From positions 62,001 through 126,000 of the forward strand of contig NZ_JAUXXZ010000076.1 in NCBI RefSeq assembly GCF_030684675.1: a stretch of DNA of 64,000 bases, given 5' to 3'. Source of the stretch: Daejeonella sp. (GTDB lineage: Bacteria; Bacteroidota; Bacteroidia; Sphingobacteriales; Sphingobacteriaceae). Below the pieces are notes generated by a model. The model had not been told where the DNA came from and searched no databases. It saw nothing but the letters and a program-made list of their open reading frames with translations. Made by a program: the position numbers and the translations under genes. Shown piece after piece: positions 17,347 through 27,600 of this stretch. Each line of letters starts with the position of its first letter. Position 1 is the stretch's first letter.

Positions 17347-19449
17347 ATGAAGACTAATTTCAATGGCCGCTCAGCCATATTATTATTGCCATTTATTTTA
17401 TTAGCAGCAAACAGCATGGCTCAGCGCTATCCCGGGCCTTTAAGTCCGGAAGAGTCAATGAAGAAACTTAATGTGGCAAAAGGTTATAAAGTTTCCTTGT
17501 TTGCATCAGAGCCGCATGTTTTTGACCCGGTATCGCTAGAATTTGACGAGCAGGGAAATGCATATGTGATTGAAATGCCTGATTATCCTTATGAGGTTGA
17601 ACCCGGAAAAGGCCATGGCCGCATCAGGATATTGAAAGATACCGACGGTGATGGTAAGATCGATCAATCGATCATTTTTGCCGAAAATGTAACCGAAGCA
17701 ACCAGTATGTTGCCATGGAAAGGCGGACTTATTGTGACTGCTGCACCCAATATTCTTTATCTGAAGGATACCAATGGGGATGGAAAATCAGACACCCGGG
17801 AAATTTTGTTTTCTGGATTTTTTCAGAATAATTCTGAGGCTCAGGTTACCAGTCTGAAATTAGGAATTGATAATTGGATTTACGCAAATAATCGTGGTCA
17901 GAGTGGTAAAGTAATTCACAGTAAGTCTCCTGATGCAGCACCTGTTGAGGTTAGGGGAGCTGATTTTCGTTTCAGATTAGACCGTGATGTTTTCGAACTC
18001 GAGACTGGTCCGGGACAGTTTGGACAAACAATTGACGACTGGGGGCATCGTTTCTTTACTGAAAATTCAATTCACTTACAGCAGGCAGTTATTCCCTGGA
18101 GATATACTCACCGGCATGCATTCATGCCAAGCAGCAAGTTTAATGTAACTATTACAGATCATGAAGAGATCATGTTTCAGGAAATTCCGCCGGCCTATTG
18201 GAGATCTGAAAGGAGTGCCCGTAGAAACAGGATGTTCAAAGAAGCAAATCTTAATCGGATAGAATGGGCAGAAGATCACTTTACTGGAGCATCAGGAGGT
18301 ACTATTTATAATGGTGATGCCCTGCCACAGGAATTTTATGGTAATATTTTTACAACCGATGTGTCAGGAAGCCTGATTCACAGAGATATTTTAAGTCCAA
18401 GTGAAACAAGTCCGGTATTGGTTGCAAAACGTGCTGAATCCGAAAAAAACAGAGAATTTATCTACTCCACTGATACCTGGTTCCGTCCGGTAACCTTTTC
18501 TATTGGCCCTGACGGATATTTGTATATTTTGGATTATTACAGACAGCATATTGAAACACCGGTTTCAATTCCTGATGATCTTAAAGCCGAAATGGATTTT
18601 ATGGCAGGCAGTGATATGGGCAGGATTTATCGCCTTTTGCCTGAAAATGGTACTTATCAGGGAGTAAAAGTAGACCTGAAGAATGCTACCGGACTTCAGT
18701 TGGTAGATTATCTGTCGCACAAAAATGGCTGGTATCGCAGTAATGCGCAGCGTTTGCTACTTGAACGCCAGGATAAAACTGTTATTCCTGCTGTGATTTC
18801 ATTGTTTTCAAACAGCCAGGACGCAAGAACAAGACTACATGCACTTTATGTACTTGAAGGTTTGAATGCATTAACTGAAAAAATCGTTAAAAAATCATTG
18901 CTTGATTCTGAACCTGGAGTTCGGGAAAATGGCATCATACTTGCAGAAAGATATCCTAAAACCAGTAAACTGTTAATTCCGATGGTTAATGATCCATCTA
19001 AGCGCGTTGCTTTGCAAGCTGCACTTAGTCTGGGACAGTTTAAAGGAAAAAAAGTGATTGCTGCATTGGCTGAAGTGATCAGGAATTACGGACAGAATGA
19101 TTGGTTCAGGAGTGCAGTTATAAGCTCAGAGGCCGGTTCTTCAGTTGAAATTTTAAATTCACTAATACAGGATAATGCATTTTTCGGCAAAGAAGAAAGC
19201 TGGAAACTTAGTTTTATTCAGGATTTGTCAAACATTATTGGAGCCAGGTATAATAAGGAACAGTTTTCAGCGTATTTGAATACGCTAGCTCTTGAGTCAT
19301 TATCTGCTGCAAATGTGCAGCAAGCAGCCTTAAAGGGGCTTAAGGCAGGACTGAATAAAAACGAGTCCACAAAAGAACTTGCAGCGCAATTAAATGCGGG
19401 CTCAATTGAGGAAGTGAAAGAAGGATTTCAACTGCTTAGAAAAAACTAA
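17347..19449 (+). CDS. PVC-type beta-propeller dehydrogenase-like protein with HEAT repeats
   Basis: A 700-aa exported protein (signal to about residue 25, ANSMAQ). The first 420 residues form a sorbosone-dehydrogenase-like six-blade propeller, the fold often annotated as putative membrane-bound dehydrogenase in Planctomycetes and Bacteroidota. It has calcium-type loops KDTDGDGKIDQ and KDTNGDGKSD, plus SIGPDGYLYILDYYRQHIET. The C-terminal 250 residues are helical HEAT-like repeats. The usual C-terminal cytochrome c (CxxCH) is absent. A HiPIP gene follows 41 bases later and could be the electron acceptor. Relatives include PQQ-dependent sugar dehydrogenases; PQQ use here is inference. Operator site 2 lies upstream. 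Confidence 0.82.
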   Translation: MKTNFNGRSAILLLPFILLAANSMAQRYPGPLSPEESMKKLNVAKGYKVSLFASEPHVFDPVSLEFDEQGNAYVIEMPDYPYEVEPGKGHGRIRILKDTDGDGKIDQSIIFAENVTEATSMLPWKGGLIVTAAPNILYLKDTNGDGKSDTREILFSGFFQNNSEAQVTSLKLGIDNWIYANNRGQSGKVIHSKSPDAAPVEVRGADFRFRLDRDVFELETGPGQFGQTIDDWGHRFFTENSIHLQQAVIPWRYTHRHAFMPSSKFNVTITDHEEIMFQEIPPAYWRSERSARRNRMFKEANLNRIEWAEDHFTGASGGTIYNGDALPQEFYGNIFTTDVSGSLIHRDILSPSETSPVLVAKRAESEKNREFIYSTDTWFRPVTFSIGPDGYLYILDYYRQHIETPVSIPDDLKAEMDFMAGSDMGRIYRLLPENGTYQGVKVDLKNATGLQLVDYLSHKNGWYRSNAQRLLLERQDKTVIPAVISLFSNSQDARTRLHALYVLEGLNALTEKIVKKSLLDSEPGVRENGIILAERYPKTSKLLIPMVNDPSKRVALQAALSLGQFKGKKVIAALAEVIRNYGQNDWFRSAVISSEAGSSVEILNSLIQDNAFFGKEESWKLSFIQDLSNIIGARYNKEQFSAYLNTLALESLSAANVQQAALKGLKAGLNKNESTKELAAQLNAGSIEEVKEGFQLLRKN

Positions 19450-19490
19450 AGATACTCTGAGATAAAAATTGCCCGGTTAAAATTAGAAAG

Positions 19491-19874
19491 ATGGAAAAGC
19501 AAAAATATTCAAGAAGAAGGTTCATAGGTAAGTATATTCTTGCAGGTTCAGTTGCATTAGGAACGGGAATATTGATTGCTGGCAGTTCAGCTAACAGTAT
19601 GGCTAAGGAAGAGGATTCAGAACAACAGCCAAAAGCTCCCCAGCCTGCACAAAAAAATCCTTGTGACGATCTTACCGGGGTTAGTGCAGATGAAATTGCA
19701 AAACGTAAAAAGCTCGCATACGTAAACAAAACGCCAATTCCAGATAGCCATTGCAGTAATTGCGGACTTTACCTTCCGCCGGCTAAAGACAAGCCTTGCG
19801 GTGGTTGTATGTTGTTTAAAGGGCCTGTCCGCGCCGAAGGATATTGTGCATATTGGGCACCGATTAATAATTAG
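19491..19874 (+). CDS. High-potential iron-sulfur protein (HiPIP), Tat-exported
   Basis: A 127-aa protein with a twin-arginine signal (SRRRFIGKYILAG) and a short acidic/proline linker. It then has a compact HiPIP domain whose cluster ligands read HCSNCGLY (Cys88, Cys91), CMLFKG (Cys106) and EGYCAYW (Cys119), the family pattern for one [4Fe-4S] cluster. An extra Cys103 and Cys58 are present. HiPIPs are one-electron carriers in the periplasm; Tat export with the cluster already inserted is established for them. It is cotranscribed with the propeller protein (41-base gap), so it is its probable electron acceptor. Confidence 0.88.
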   Translation: MEKQKYSRRRFIGKYILAGSVALGTGILIAGSSANSMAKEEDSEQQPKAPQPAQKNPCDDLTGVSADEIAKRKKLAYVNKTPIPDSHCSNCGLYLPPAKDKPCGGCMLFKGPVRAEGYCAYWAPINN

Positions 19875-20041
19875 GGGAGTATAGAGTAGTGAGTATTGAG
19901 TATCAAGACTAAATCTTACTTCGTTGAAAAATGATCTTCTGGAATAATGAATAATGACTGTTACCTGTTCATTTTAAATTTAGCAGGATATTCCTGACAT
20001 CAGACATCAGACAACTGATAACTAACAACAGACAACTAAAC

Positions 20042-21244
20042 ATGAAAGCTCTGATCTGCATTTTTTTCTTATCTCTGGGTTATTCCAGTTTTGCTCAGAA
20101 AGGGCAACACATTCAATATTCAGGGTCTTCGAATCTTCCGGGAGTTTCGGATGCAGTAATTGTTGATGATGTACCGCTTGTTCATACCAACCAATTTCTG
20201 CCTTTGGATAAATCCGGTAATATTGTTGGATCCGGTGATATCAATGCACAGATCAATCAGATTTTCCTGAATATTTCTTCTGCTTTGAAAATGGCTGGTT
20301 CAAAACCAGATCAGATCGTTAAACTTAATATCTATATCAGGAATTCAAGCCTGATCTCTGCAGTTCGGGAACAAATCAATAAACGGTTTAAATCAGGTAA
20401 AAATCCTGCCTTAAGTTTCGTTGCCGGGGATCTTGCTCATTCTGATGCATTGATTTCAATGGACGCTATTGCTGTTTCAGCTAAAAGCAAAATGGAAGGT
20501 GTTAATTATTTGATGCCCGCGAATTTATCCTCGGTTCAGGGTGTCGCCCGGGCTGCAATTTTACCTGCGGGTCCGGTGGTTTATGTTTCAGGTCAGGCTG
20601 TGAAAGGTGAACTAGCTGAAGCAACTCGAGGTACCTTAGAGCAACTTCTGGCTACACTGGTCTCGTTGGGTTTGGATAAAAAAGATATTGTTCAGATTAA
20701 ATCCTTTATAAGGCCAATGTCTGACCTGAAAGTAGTAGAGGAGGAGTTCACTAAATTCTTTAAAGGTGGTACTATTCCACCAATGGTTAATGTTGAATGG
20801 ACGAGCAAAGATCCGGTAATCGAAATAGAACTGATTGCTTCATCTCCAAATACAGGATCTAAATCAAACCAACAGCTTGATTTTATTACTCCTTCGGGAA
20901 TGACAGCTTCACCTGTTTATTGTAAGGTTACCCGGATTAATTATGGTCAAAAGGTCTATATATCAGGATTATACGGACAAGTAACTGGCAATGCAGATTC
21001 TGAACTGGCATCTATCTTCAATCTAATGGGTACCATATTGAAAAATACGGGCAGTGATTTCAGGCATCTTGTCAAAGCAACCTATTATGTTGGCAATGAT
21101 GTTCATAGTGCGAAATTAAATGAAATCCGCCCTAAATATTATGACCCGCTTCGTCCGCCAGCGGCCTCAAAGGCTATGGTTAAAGAAGTTGGCAAGCCTC
21201 AGGCCGGAGTTTCTATTGATATGATCGGGGTTGTGATCAGGTAG
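20042..21244 (+). CDS. Exported triple RidA-like protein
   Basis: A 400-aa protein with a Sec signal (about residues 1-19, YSSFAQ) and three tandem YjgF/YER057c/UK114 (RidA) domains at about 35-146, 165-267 and 285-400. Each shows the pattern of a helix with an SLGLDKKDIVQIKSFIR-like strand. RidA enzymes work as homotrimers, so one chain may fold as a complete trimer. The catalytic Arg of RidA imine deaminases (in P-A-R-S) is replaced in all three: Leu124, Met248 and Ala375. It should therefore not be called an imine deaminase without test; other Rid subfamilies also lack this Arg. It sits between the HiPIP gene (167-base gap) and an exported PLP aminotransferase gene. Confidence 0.82.
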   Translation: MKALICIFFLSLGYSSFAQKGQHIQYSGSSNLPGVSDAVIVDDVPLVHTNQFLPLDKSGNIVGSGDINAQINQIFLNISSALKMAGSKPDQIVKLNIYIRNSSLISAVREQINKRFKSGKNPALSFVAGDLAHSDALISMDAIAVSAKSKMEGVNYLMPANLSSVQGVARAAILPAGPVVYVSGQAVKGELAEATRGTLEQLLATLVSLGLDKKDIVQIKSFIRPMSDLKVVEEEFTKFFKGGTIPPMVNVEWTSKDPVIEIELIASSPNTGSKSNQQLDFITPSGMTASPVYCKVTRINYGQKVYISGLYGQVTGNADSELASIFNLMGTILKNTGSDFRHLVKATYYVGNDVHSAKLNEIRPKYYDPLRPPAASKAMVKEVGKPQAGVSIDMIGVVIR

Positions 21245-21324
21245 GCAATTTCTATTTTACCGATTCATTTACCTTAATAATTCTAACCGTAATCTATTGT
21301 TTTAATAAAAATAATTTATATATT

Positions 21325-21338
21325 CGGGTACGTAAACG
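21325..21338. promoter_or_regulatory. LacI-type operator site 3
   Basis: CGGGTACGTAAACG, directly after TATATT. It lies 155 bases before the aminotransferase ATG. Confidence 0.75.
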
Positions 21339-21493
21339 TTAATGTACACTTATATCTTTTCTGCCTGACGGACTGGTATCAAAGCAGGAGGATTCCGGAC
21401 AGGTATTATGTGGACCGCTCTTGTAATTTTAAACATAAATTATAGCTGAATAACCTTATATCAAGGCCAAAATTTGAATTGAAAAAAATAGCC

Positions 21494-22882
21494 ATGAAAA
21501 ATAAAAACACTGATTCATCGAGACGCAAGTTTTTAAAGCAGAGCTCTCTGGCTGGAGTGGGCACTGTGCTGACGATGGGTTTATCACCTTCTCTGCTAGC
21601 CGGGGATTTAAACAGCGCAGCAAGACCGGCGATTTTAGGCGGCCCATCAGCGTGGGATAAAGCCAAATGGGTCAAATGGCCTATCTGGATACCCGAAACG
21701 GATGAAAAGCGTGTTCTAGAAGTGCTCAGAAGCGGAGTTTGGTCGCGTGCTGGTGTAGTTAATGAGTTTGAAGCAGCCTGGGCTAATGCCAATGGAGCTA
21801 AACGTTGTTTGGTTGTAAACAACGGTACCAATGCTTTGATCGTCGCATTAAATCAACTAGACATAAAAGGTGGTGATGAAGTGCTTGTTCCGCCTTATAC
21901 CTTTATATCGACTGTTCAGGCTATTCTTATGAATGGGGCTATGCCAGTGTTTGTGGACATCGATCCGGAAACATATCAGATTGATCCTGCAAAAATAGAA
22001 GCAAAGATAACACCGCGAACAAAAGCCATTTTGCCCGTCCATATTTTAGGAATGCCGGCAGATATGCCGAGAATAATGGAAATTGCTAAAAAGCACAATT
22101 TGTTTGTGGTTGAAGATGCCTGTCAGGCCCCATTAACTGAAGTCAATCATCAAAAGGTAGGTACAATTGGTAATGCGGGTTGTTTCAGTTTTCAAAACTC
22201 AAAAAATATTCCGATTGGTGAAGGAGGTGCAATTGTGAGTAATGATGTTGCCTTTATGGATCGCTGCGTTTCTTTTCAGAATCTCGGCTTGCCTTTTGGT
22301 ACCGCGGTTGGAACTTTTAATGCTGGGAGCATAAGGATTGGTACCAAGGTTCGTATTACTGAATATCAGGCTGCTATTGGTTTAGCACAGTTACAAAGGC
22401 TGGATGCACAAACTACTGTGCGTGAAGAGAATGCGAAGTATTTGAAATCAAAGATTCAGGATATTCCTGGAATAGTACCTTATAAATTATATGATAGTGC
22501 AACCAGGGTTTCATTCCATTTGTTTTCATTCAGATATAAGAAAGAGGACTTTAAAGGTTTATCCAGAAATGCATTTTTGCAAGCTTTGCGTGCCGAGGGA
22601 GTGCCTTGCTCTGGAGGTTATACGCCATTAAACAAACAGGAATTTTTGAAGGAAGCTTTTGCCACAAAGAATTTTAAAAGGATGTATCACAAGGATATGC
22701 TCGATTATGATAAATATATGGAGCGAAATCAGTGCCCTGAGAATGATCTTTTATGTACAGAAATGGTATGGTTCACTCAGAATCTGCTTCTTGGCAGTCG
22801 GGAAGATATGGATTCAATTGCTTATGCAATCAGCAAGATACAGGCTAGTGCAGAAACAGTAAAAAAATCATTGGAAAAATAA
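21494..22882 (+). CDS. Tat-exported DegT/DnrJ/EryC1-type PLP aminotransferase (copy 1)
   Basis: A 462-aa fold-type I PLP enzyme of the sugar aminotransferase/dehydratase (DegT) family with an N-terminal twin-arginine signal (SRRKFLKQSSLAGVG). Visible motifs are NNGTNALIVALNQLDI (phosphate site), FVDIDPETYQIDP, VVEDACQAP and FSFQNSKNIPIGEGGA, whose Lys237 is the Schiff-base lysine. Members usually act in the cytoplasm on nucleotide keto-sugars; an exported one must act on a free or glycan-bound sugar or cyclitol. The ATG at 21494 is preferred over a TTG at 21479. It resembles copy 2 (55219-56571) throughout. A propeller-like protein gene follows. Confidence 0.85.
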   Translation: MKNKNTDSSRRKFLKQSSLAGVGTVLTMGLSPSLLAGDLNSAARPAILGGPSAWDKAKWVKWPIWIPETDEKRVLEVLRSGVWSRAGVVNEFEAAWANANGAKRCLVVNNGTNALIVALNQLDIKGGDEVLVPPYTFISTVQAILMNGAMPVFVDIDPETYQIDPAKIEAKITPRTKAILPVHILGMPADMPRIMEIAKKHNLFVVEDACQAPLTEVNHQKVGTIGNAGCFSFQNSKNIPIGEGGAIVSNDVAFMDRCVSFQNLGLPFGTAVGTFNAGSIRIGTKVRITEYQAAIGLAQLQRLDAQTTVREENAKYLKSKIQDIPGIVPYKLYDSATRVSFHLFSFRYKKEDFKGLSRNAFLQALRAEGVPCSGGYTPLNKQEFLKEAFATKNFKRMYHKDMLDYDKYMERNQCPENDLLCTEMVWFTQNLLLGSREDMDSIAYAISKIQASAETVKKSLEK

Positions 22883-22898
22883 AATTTTAAAAACATAT

Positions 22899-22911
22899 AG
22901 ACCAATGGTCT
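22899..22911. promoter_or_regulatory. Perfect 13-base palindrome AGACCAATGGTCT
   Basis: An exact palindrome (6-bp arms around one base) sits 34 bases before the ATG of the gene at 22945. It could be an operator for a different regulator or a mark of chance; it does not match the nine-site motif. Confidence 0.3.
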
Positions 22912-22944
22912 TGTTGAGAATATTTTGTTACAAAATAATATTGC

Positions 22945-24303
22945 ATGGACAAATTAGATGGAATTGTTGAGTTGAATCAATTAAAGACTGATACGTATAT
23001 AAATGGAAACGATGAAGAGAATCATCTGACCGCAACTACTTATAATTCGGGATTTCAAGAAGCCCACGATACTTATAATGCATTATCAGCTGCCAGTGAT
23101 GGTAAAATTTATTATGTATTATCTTCAGACCAGATCCATGTAGGAGGTAAAATGTATCTCTATGACCCCAGGACTGATAAGACAGAATTTCTGGGAGATC
23201 TGACTGAAATATGTGGTGAAAAAGATCAGATGTTCGTCCCTCAGGGTAAAAGTCATGCAAGGTTCTTTGAAAGGAATGGCAAACTTTACTTCTCAACTCA
23301 TGTGGGTTATTATGAACTCATCAATGGAATGGATCGGCTTCCGGTTAATCCTCCTTCCGGATATAAATTATACCCGGGTGGACGAATTCTTTCTTATGAT
23401 ATGCAAAGCCGAAAGTTCGAAAACCTTGCTTTGGTTCCCAATGGAGAAGGTATGGTTTCGATGACAATGGATCGGGACCGTGGGCAAATTTTTGGTATAT
23501 CCTGGCCCAAAGGAAATTTTATTCATTATGATATCGATAAAAAGGAATTAAAAGACCTGGGCCGGACGTCAGGAAATGGTGAAGGAGGGGAGCCAGGTGA
23601 CGATTTCCGTTCATTATGCCGCTCTCTTGTGGTAGATCCTTCTGACGGGACTGTGCATTTTTCTACTTCAGAGGGTGATATATTTAGCTATAATCCTGAA
23701 GAGGGCCGAATCAATAAACTTGAAGATATAAACCTCAGGCTTGATTATTTTGGTAAATACGATCCAACCAGACCTGGTAGTATGGGTTACAACTGGAGGA
23801 AAATTTTCTGGTATAATCTGGAGGGTTTAGCTTACGGAGTTCATGGAAATTCCGGTTATTTATTTCGGTTCGATCCTAAAAAATCTAAAATTGAACTTGT
23901 CAGACGCATTACTTCAGAGCCTTCAGCTAAAAGCGGTATGTTCGATCAGTTTAGTTATGGTTACCTTGGTTTTCAACTTGGACCTGATGGGAAGACTATT
24001 TATTACCTGACAGGCGGTCCGGTTTATGTTGATGGTAAGCGTGTTGCGGGTCAGTCTGAAATTGCTAAAGGTGCGGCAAAGGGCCTTGAAAATCTGCATT
24101 TAATCACGTATAACATACCGGAAGGTAAATATCAGGATCATGGTCCTATCTTTTATCCTAATGGAGATCGTCCTTTATACGTAAATTCCATTGCCGTTGG
24201 CAAGGGAGGTGAAGTTTATGCGCTAGCCAGGATTACAGAAAATGGAATTACACGAACCGACCTCATAAAAATTGCTAATCCTTTTAAAAGGTCTATACTG
24301 TAA
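22945..24303 (+). CDS. Beta-propeller-like protein, no signal peptide
   Basis: A 452-aa protein of repeated beta-strand blades with recurring Asp-rich turns (KMYLYDPRTDKTEFLG, RILSYDMQSRKFENLA, GDIFSYNPEEGRINKLE, YLFRFDPKKSKIELV). This spacing is that of a seven-blade propeller such as SMP-30, oligogalacturonate lyase or NHL types, but no catalytic signature can be fixed. Unlike nearly all its neighbours, it starts with MDKLDGIVELNQ and has no export signal, so it would be cytoplasmic, or its true start has been missed. It follows the DegT gene by 62 bases and is probably in the same operon. Confidence 0.65.
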   Translation: MDKLDGIVELNQLKTDTYINGNDEENHLTATTYNSGFQEAHDTYNALSAASDGKIYYVLSSDQIHVGGKMYLYDPRTDKTEFLGDLTEICGEKDQMFVPQGKSHARFFERNGKLYFSTHVGYYELINGMDRLPVNPPSGYKLYPGGRILSYDMQSRKFENLALVPNGEGMVSMTMDRDRGQIFGISWPKGNFIHYDIDKKELKDLGRTSGNGEGGEPGDDFRSLCRSLVVDPSDGTVHFSTSEGDIFSYNPEEGRINKLEDINLRLDYFGKYDPTRPGSMGYNWRKIFWYNLEGLAYGVHGNSGYLFRFDPKKSKIELVRRITSEPSAKSGMFDQFSYGYLGFQLGPDGKTIYYLTGGPVYVDGKRVAGQSEIAKGAAKGLENLHLITYNIPEGKYQDHGPIFYPNGDRPLYVNSIAVGKGGEVYALARITENGITRTDLIKIANPFKRSIL

Positions 24304-24369
24304 TATTTAATTGATCGGATTCAAAAAACTTAAAAAATTATACTCTAATTTTATATTTATTTATATATT

Positions 24370-24383
24370 AGTGTACGTAACCG
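24370..24383. promoter_or_regulatory. LacI-type operator site 4 (distal susC)
   Basis: AGTGTACGTAACCG, directly after TATATT. The first base deviates from the consensus C. It lies 224 bases upstream of site 5, both in the 345-base gap before the SusC-like gene. Confidence 0.65.
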
Positions 24384-24593
24384 TTCCGTAGTTTTCTCTT
24401 GTTGCAGCACCAGAAAATGTATTTATTTTAAATTGCTTATTTCGACATTAATTGCATTTTTTATAATTTTTGCTATTCATTTTTATAGACTTTACCACAT
24501 CAATTTATAGTTGATTTTACTTGAACTAACTACTATTAACCGTCTTATCTTATTTTAAAGATTATAATACATTTTTTTTGATTTTTATATTTT

Positions 24594-24607
24594 CGGGTAC
24601 GCACCCG
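24594..24607. promoter_or_regulatory. LacI-type operator site 5 (proximal susC)
   Basis: CGGGTACGCACCCG, the most symmetric copy (one mismatch to a perfect palindrome), directly after TATATTTT. It lies 41 bases before the SusC-like start. The gap 24304-24648 otherwise holds only AT-rich sequence. Confidence 0.78.
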
Positions 24608-24648
24608 TTATGTTTAATTACCTATTTATTTACTATTAATTATAAACT

Positions 24649-27600
24649 ATGCTAAAAATTTACATGATGAAGTTTAAAAAACAAAGGTATTATCCCTCCG
24701 GAGCAGGGATAGTAATGCTGCTGATGCTTTTCCTCAGTTTTTCTGAGCAGGTTTTTTCCCAGCAATTAAAAACTGTAACTGGCACAGTTCTCGAAGCAGG
24801 CCAGCCATTACCCGGGGTGACAGTACGGGTTAAAGGATCAACCAGAGGTACAACAACTCTGGCAAATGGAAAATACAGCATTCAGGCCGCAAGCACTGAA
24901 ACACTTGTCTTCGCATTTCTTGGCATGGAAACCAGGGAACTTGTTGTAGGTAACCGCAGTACAATCGATGTTACATTACTCGCTTCCAGTTCTTCTTTAA
25001 GTGAAGTGGTTGTCATTGGTTATGGTACAGTTGCAAAGCCCGATCTTACCGGATCAGTTGGAGTTGTTCCAATGGATGATATGATGAAAGCTCCGGTTGG
25101 AACATTCGCTGAGGCTTTAGCTGGTCGTGTGGCCGGTGTTAAGGTTAATGCAGCCGATGGTCAGCCGGGTGGTGGTATTAATATCGTAATCAGGGGAGCG
25201 GGTTCTTTAACTCAAAGTACATCTCCTTTATACGTTATTGATGGATTTCCGGTAGAAGATCCGGATCCTGCATCTATCAATCCTGAGGAGATCGAATCGA
25301 TGACCATATTAAAGGATGCTTCTTCAACAGCGATCTACGGATCAAGAGCTGCAAACGGAGTAATCCTGATCCAGACAAAACGTGGAAAAGTTGGAAAATC
25401 GACTGTGAATTTTTCCAGCTCTTATGGTATTCAGACCGTTCCGAAATTTGTTGATGTGATGAGTCCATATGAGTTTATTAAATACCAGACTGAATTAAAT
25501 CCAAACTCAGCTACAACTACTGCATATTTCGCTGGTGGCAAAACTCTTGAAGATTACAGAAATGTTGAAGGAATTAATTTCCAGGATTATGTGATGCAAC
25601 AGGGTAATGTTCAGAACTATAATCTGGCATTAAGAGGAGGAACAGAGCAGACCAAGTATTCAATTTCAGGATCTTTATTTGATCAGACAGGTTCAATTAT
25701 CAATACTGGTTTTAATCGTTATTCTGGTCGGGTAACTCTAGATCAGACCATCAGTAATAAAATTAAGGCTGGTGTTACTGCAAATTACAGCGGAATTAAA
25801 CAGAATGGTCAGATTATCAACCAGGGGGCATTAACAGATGGTAACCCAACTGCCTTCGCCTTAGCAAGAGCCTGGTTATATCGTCCGATTACACCTAATC
25901 CAAATGATAATCTTTTGGAGGATGCAGTGGATGATGAGGCCATGAATGCATCAGATTTCAGGGTGAATCCGCTTATTGATCTTGAAAATCAGTATTCATA
26001 CAACATCACTAACCTTATTGAAGGAAATGGTTATGTCAGTTATGATATCAATAAAGACCTGACCTTAAAATCAACCGCAGGTATTCGTCATAATAAATTA
26101 ACCCTTGAACGATTCTATAATTCAAAAACAGCTCAGGGCGGACCGAGTCCGAATAATGTAAATGGTGTTAATGGTTCGATCGATAATATTTTCTCAAATA
26201 GTTTCTCAAACGAAACAACCCTGAATTATAAGAAAACATTTAAGCAGGATCATACCATAACCGGACTTGGCTTATTTGCAATTAATAGTATAAATTCAAG
26301 CAGAAAGGGATACGGCGGCAGGTTATTACCAAATGAAAATCTGGGAATGGATGGATTGGATGAAGGATTGGCTTTTAATCAGAATTCATCTTCAAGCCGT
26401 AACACCATGGCATCTTATGCCGGTCGTTTAGATTACAATTATAAATCAAAATACATTGTTACCGGTACCTTCAGAGCAGATGGCTCTTCCAAGTTCATCA
26501 ATCACTGGGGATATTTCCCTGGAGCAGCATTGGCCTGGAATATGCATAAGGAAGGCTTCTTTGCTAAGATATTCCCTGGTATTTCAACTTCCAAGCTTAG
26601 AACCAGCTACGGTAGTAATGGTAATAACAGGGTAGGTGATTTTGATACCTATGCTCGTTTATTACAAAATATCAATGGTTATTCATTTAATAATTCAACT
26701 CCAATTGCTTCAAATTATGTTTCTGCTGTTGGTAACCCTGATCTTCAATGGGAAAAAGTGAATACTATCGATTTAGGATATGAAATTGGTGTATTGAAAG
26801 ACAGGATCACATTCGAAGTTGATTTATATCGTAAAACAACTGAGGATCTGTTACTTAACGCTATTTTGCCTCCATCAACCGGATTTACCTCTGCCGTTAA
26901 AAATATTGGTAAATTGAGAAATGATGGTCTTGAATTAACCTTGAACACGGTAAATGTTCAATCAAAGAACTTTATCTGGGAAAGTAATTTCAATATTAGT
27001 TTCAACAGAAACAAAGTAATGGAACTTACCCGTGGTCAGCGTTCACTGAATAGTAATTCTTCTTACGTATCTCAGTTTAATAAGCCATTGTATGTTGCAG
27101 AGATTGGAAAACCAGCAGGAATGATGATCGGGTTTATATGGGAAGGAAATTATCAGTATGAGGATTTTGACAATCCTTCTCCTGGTGTTTACATCCTGAA
27201 GCCTTCTATTCCTACTAATGGTGCTGTTCGTAATACAATTCTGCCTGGCGATATCAAATACAGAGATATGAACGGCGATGGTATCATGAATGACGCTGAT
27301 TTAACGTTTATCGGAAGAGGTCAGCCAATTCACACAGGTGGTTTTTCAAATAATTTCACCTATAAGGCTTTCAACCTGAATGTGTTCTTTCAGTGGTCTT
27401 ATGGAAATGATATTTATAATGCCAACAGGCTGATTCTTGAAGGTAACAGTAATGGTTGGGCGAATATCAATCAGTTCGCAAGCTATTCAAATCGCTGGTC
27501 GCCTACCAATCCAACAAATGAAAATTATCGTACCCGCGGACAAGGTCCAATTGGTTTCCACTCTTCCAGAGTTGTAGAAGATGGTTCTTTCCTGCGTATG

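Noticed and set aside
22899-22911. AGACCAATGGTCT as a tenth site of the LacI-type set
   Set aside because: Its sequence is unrelated to CGGGTACGTACCCG; listed only as a separate palindrome.
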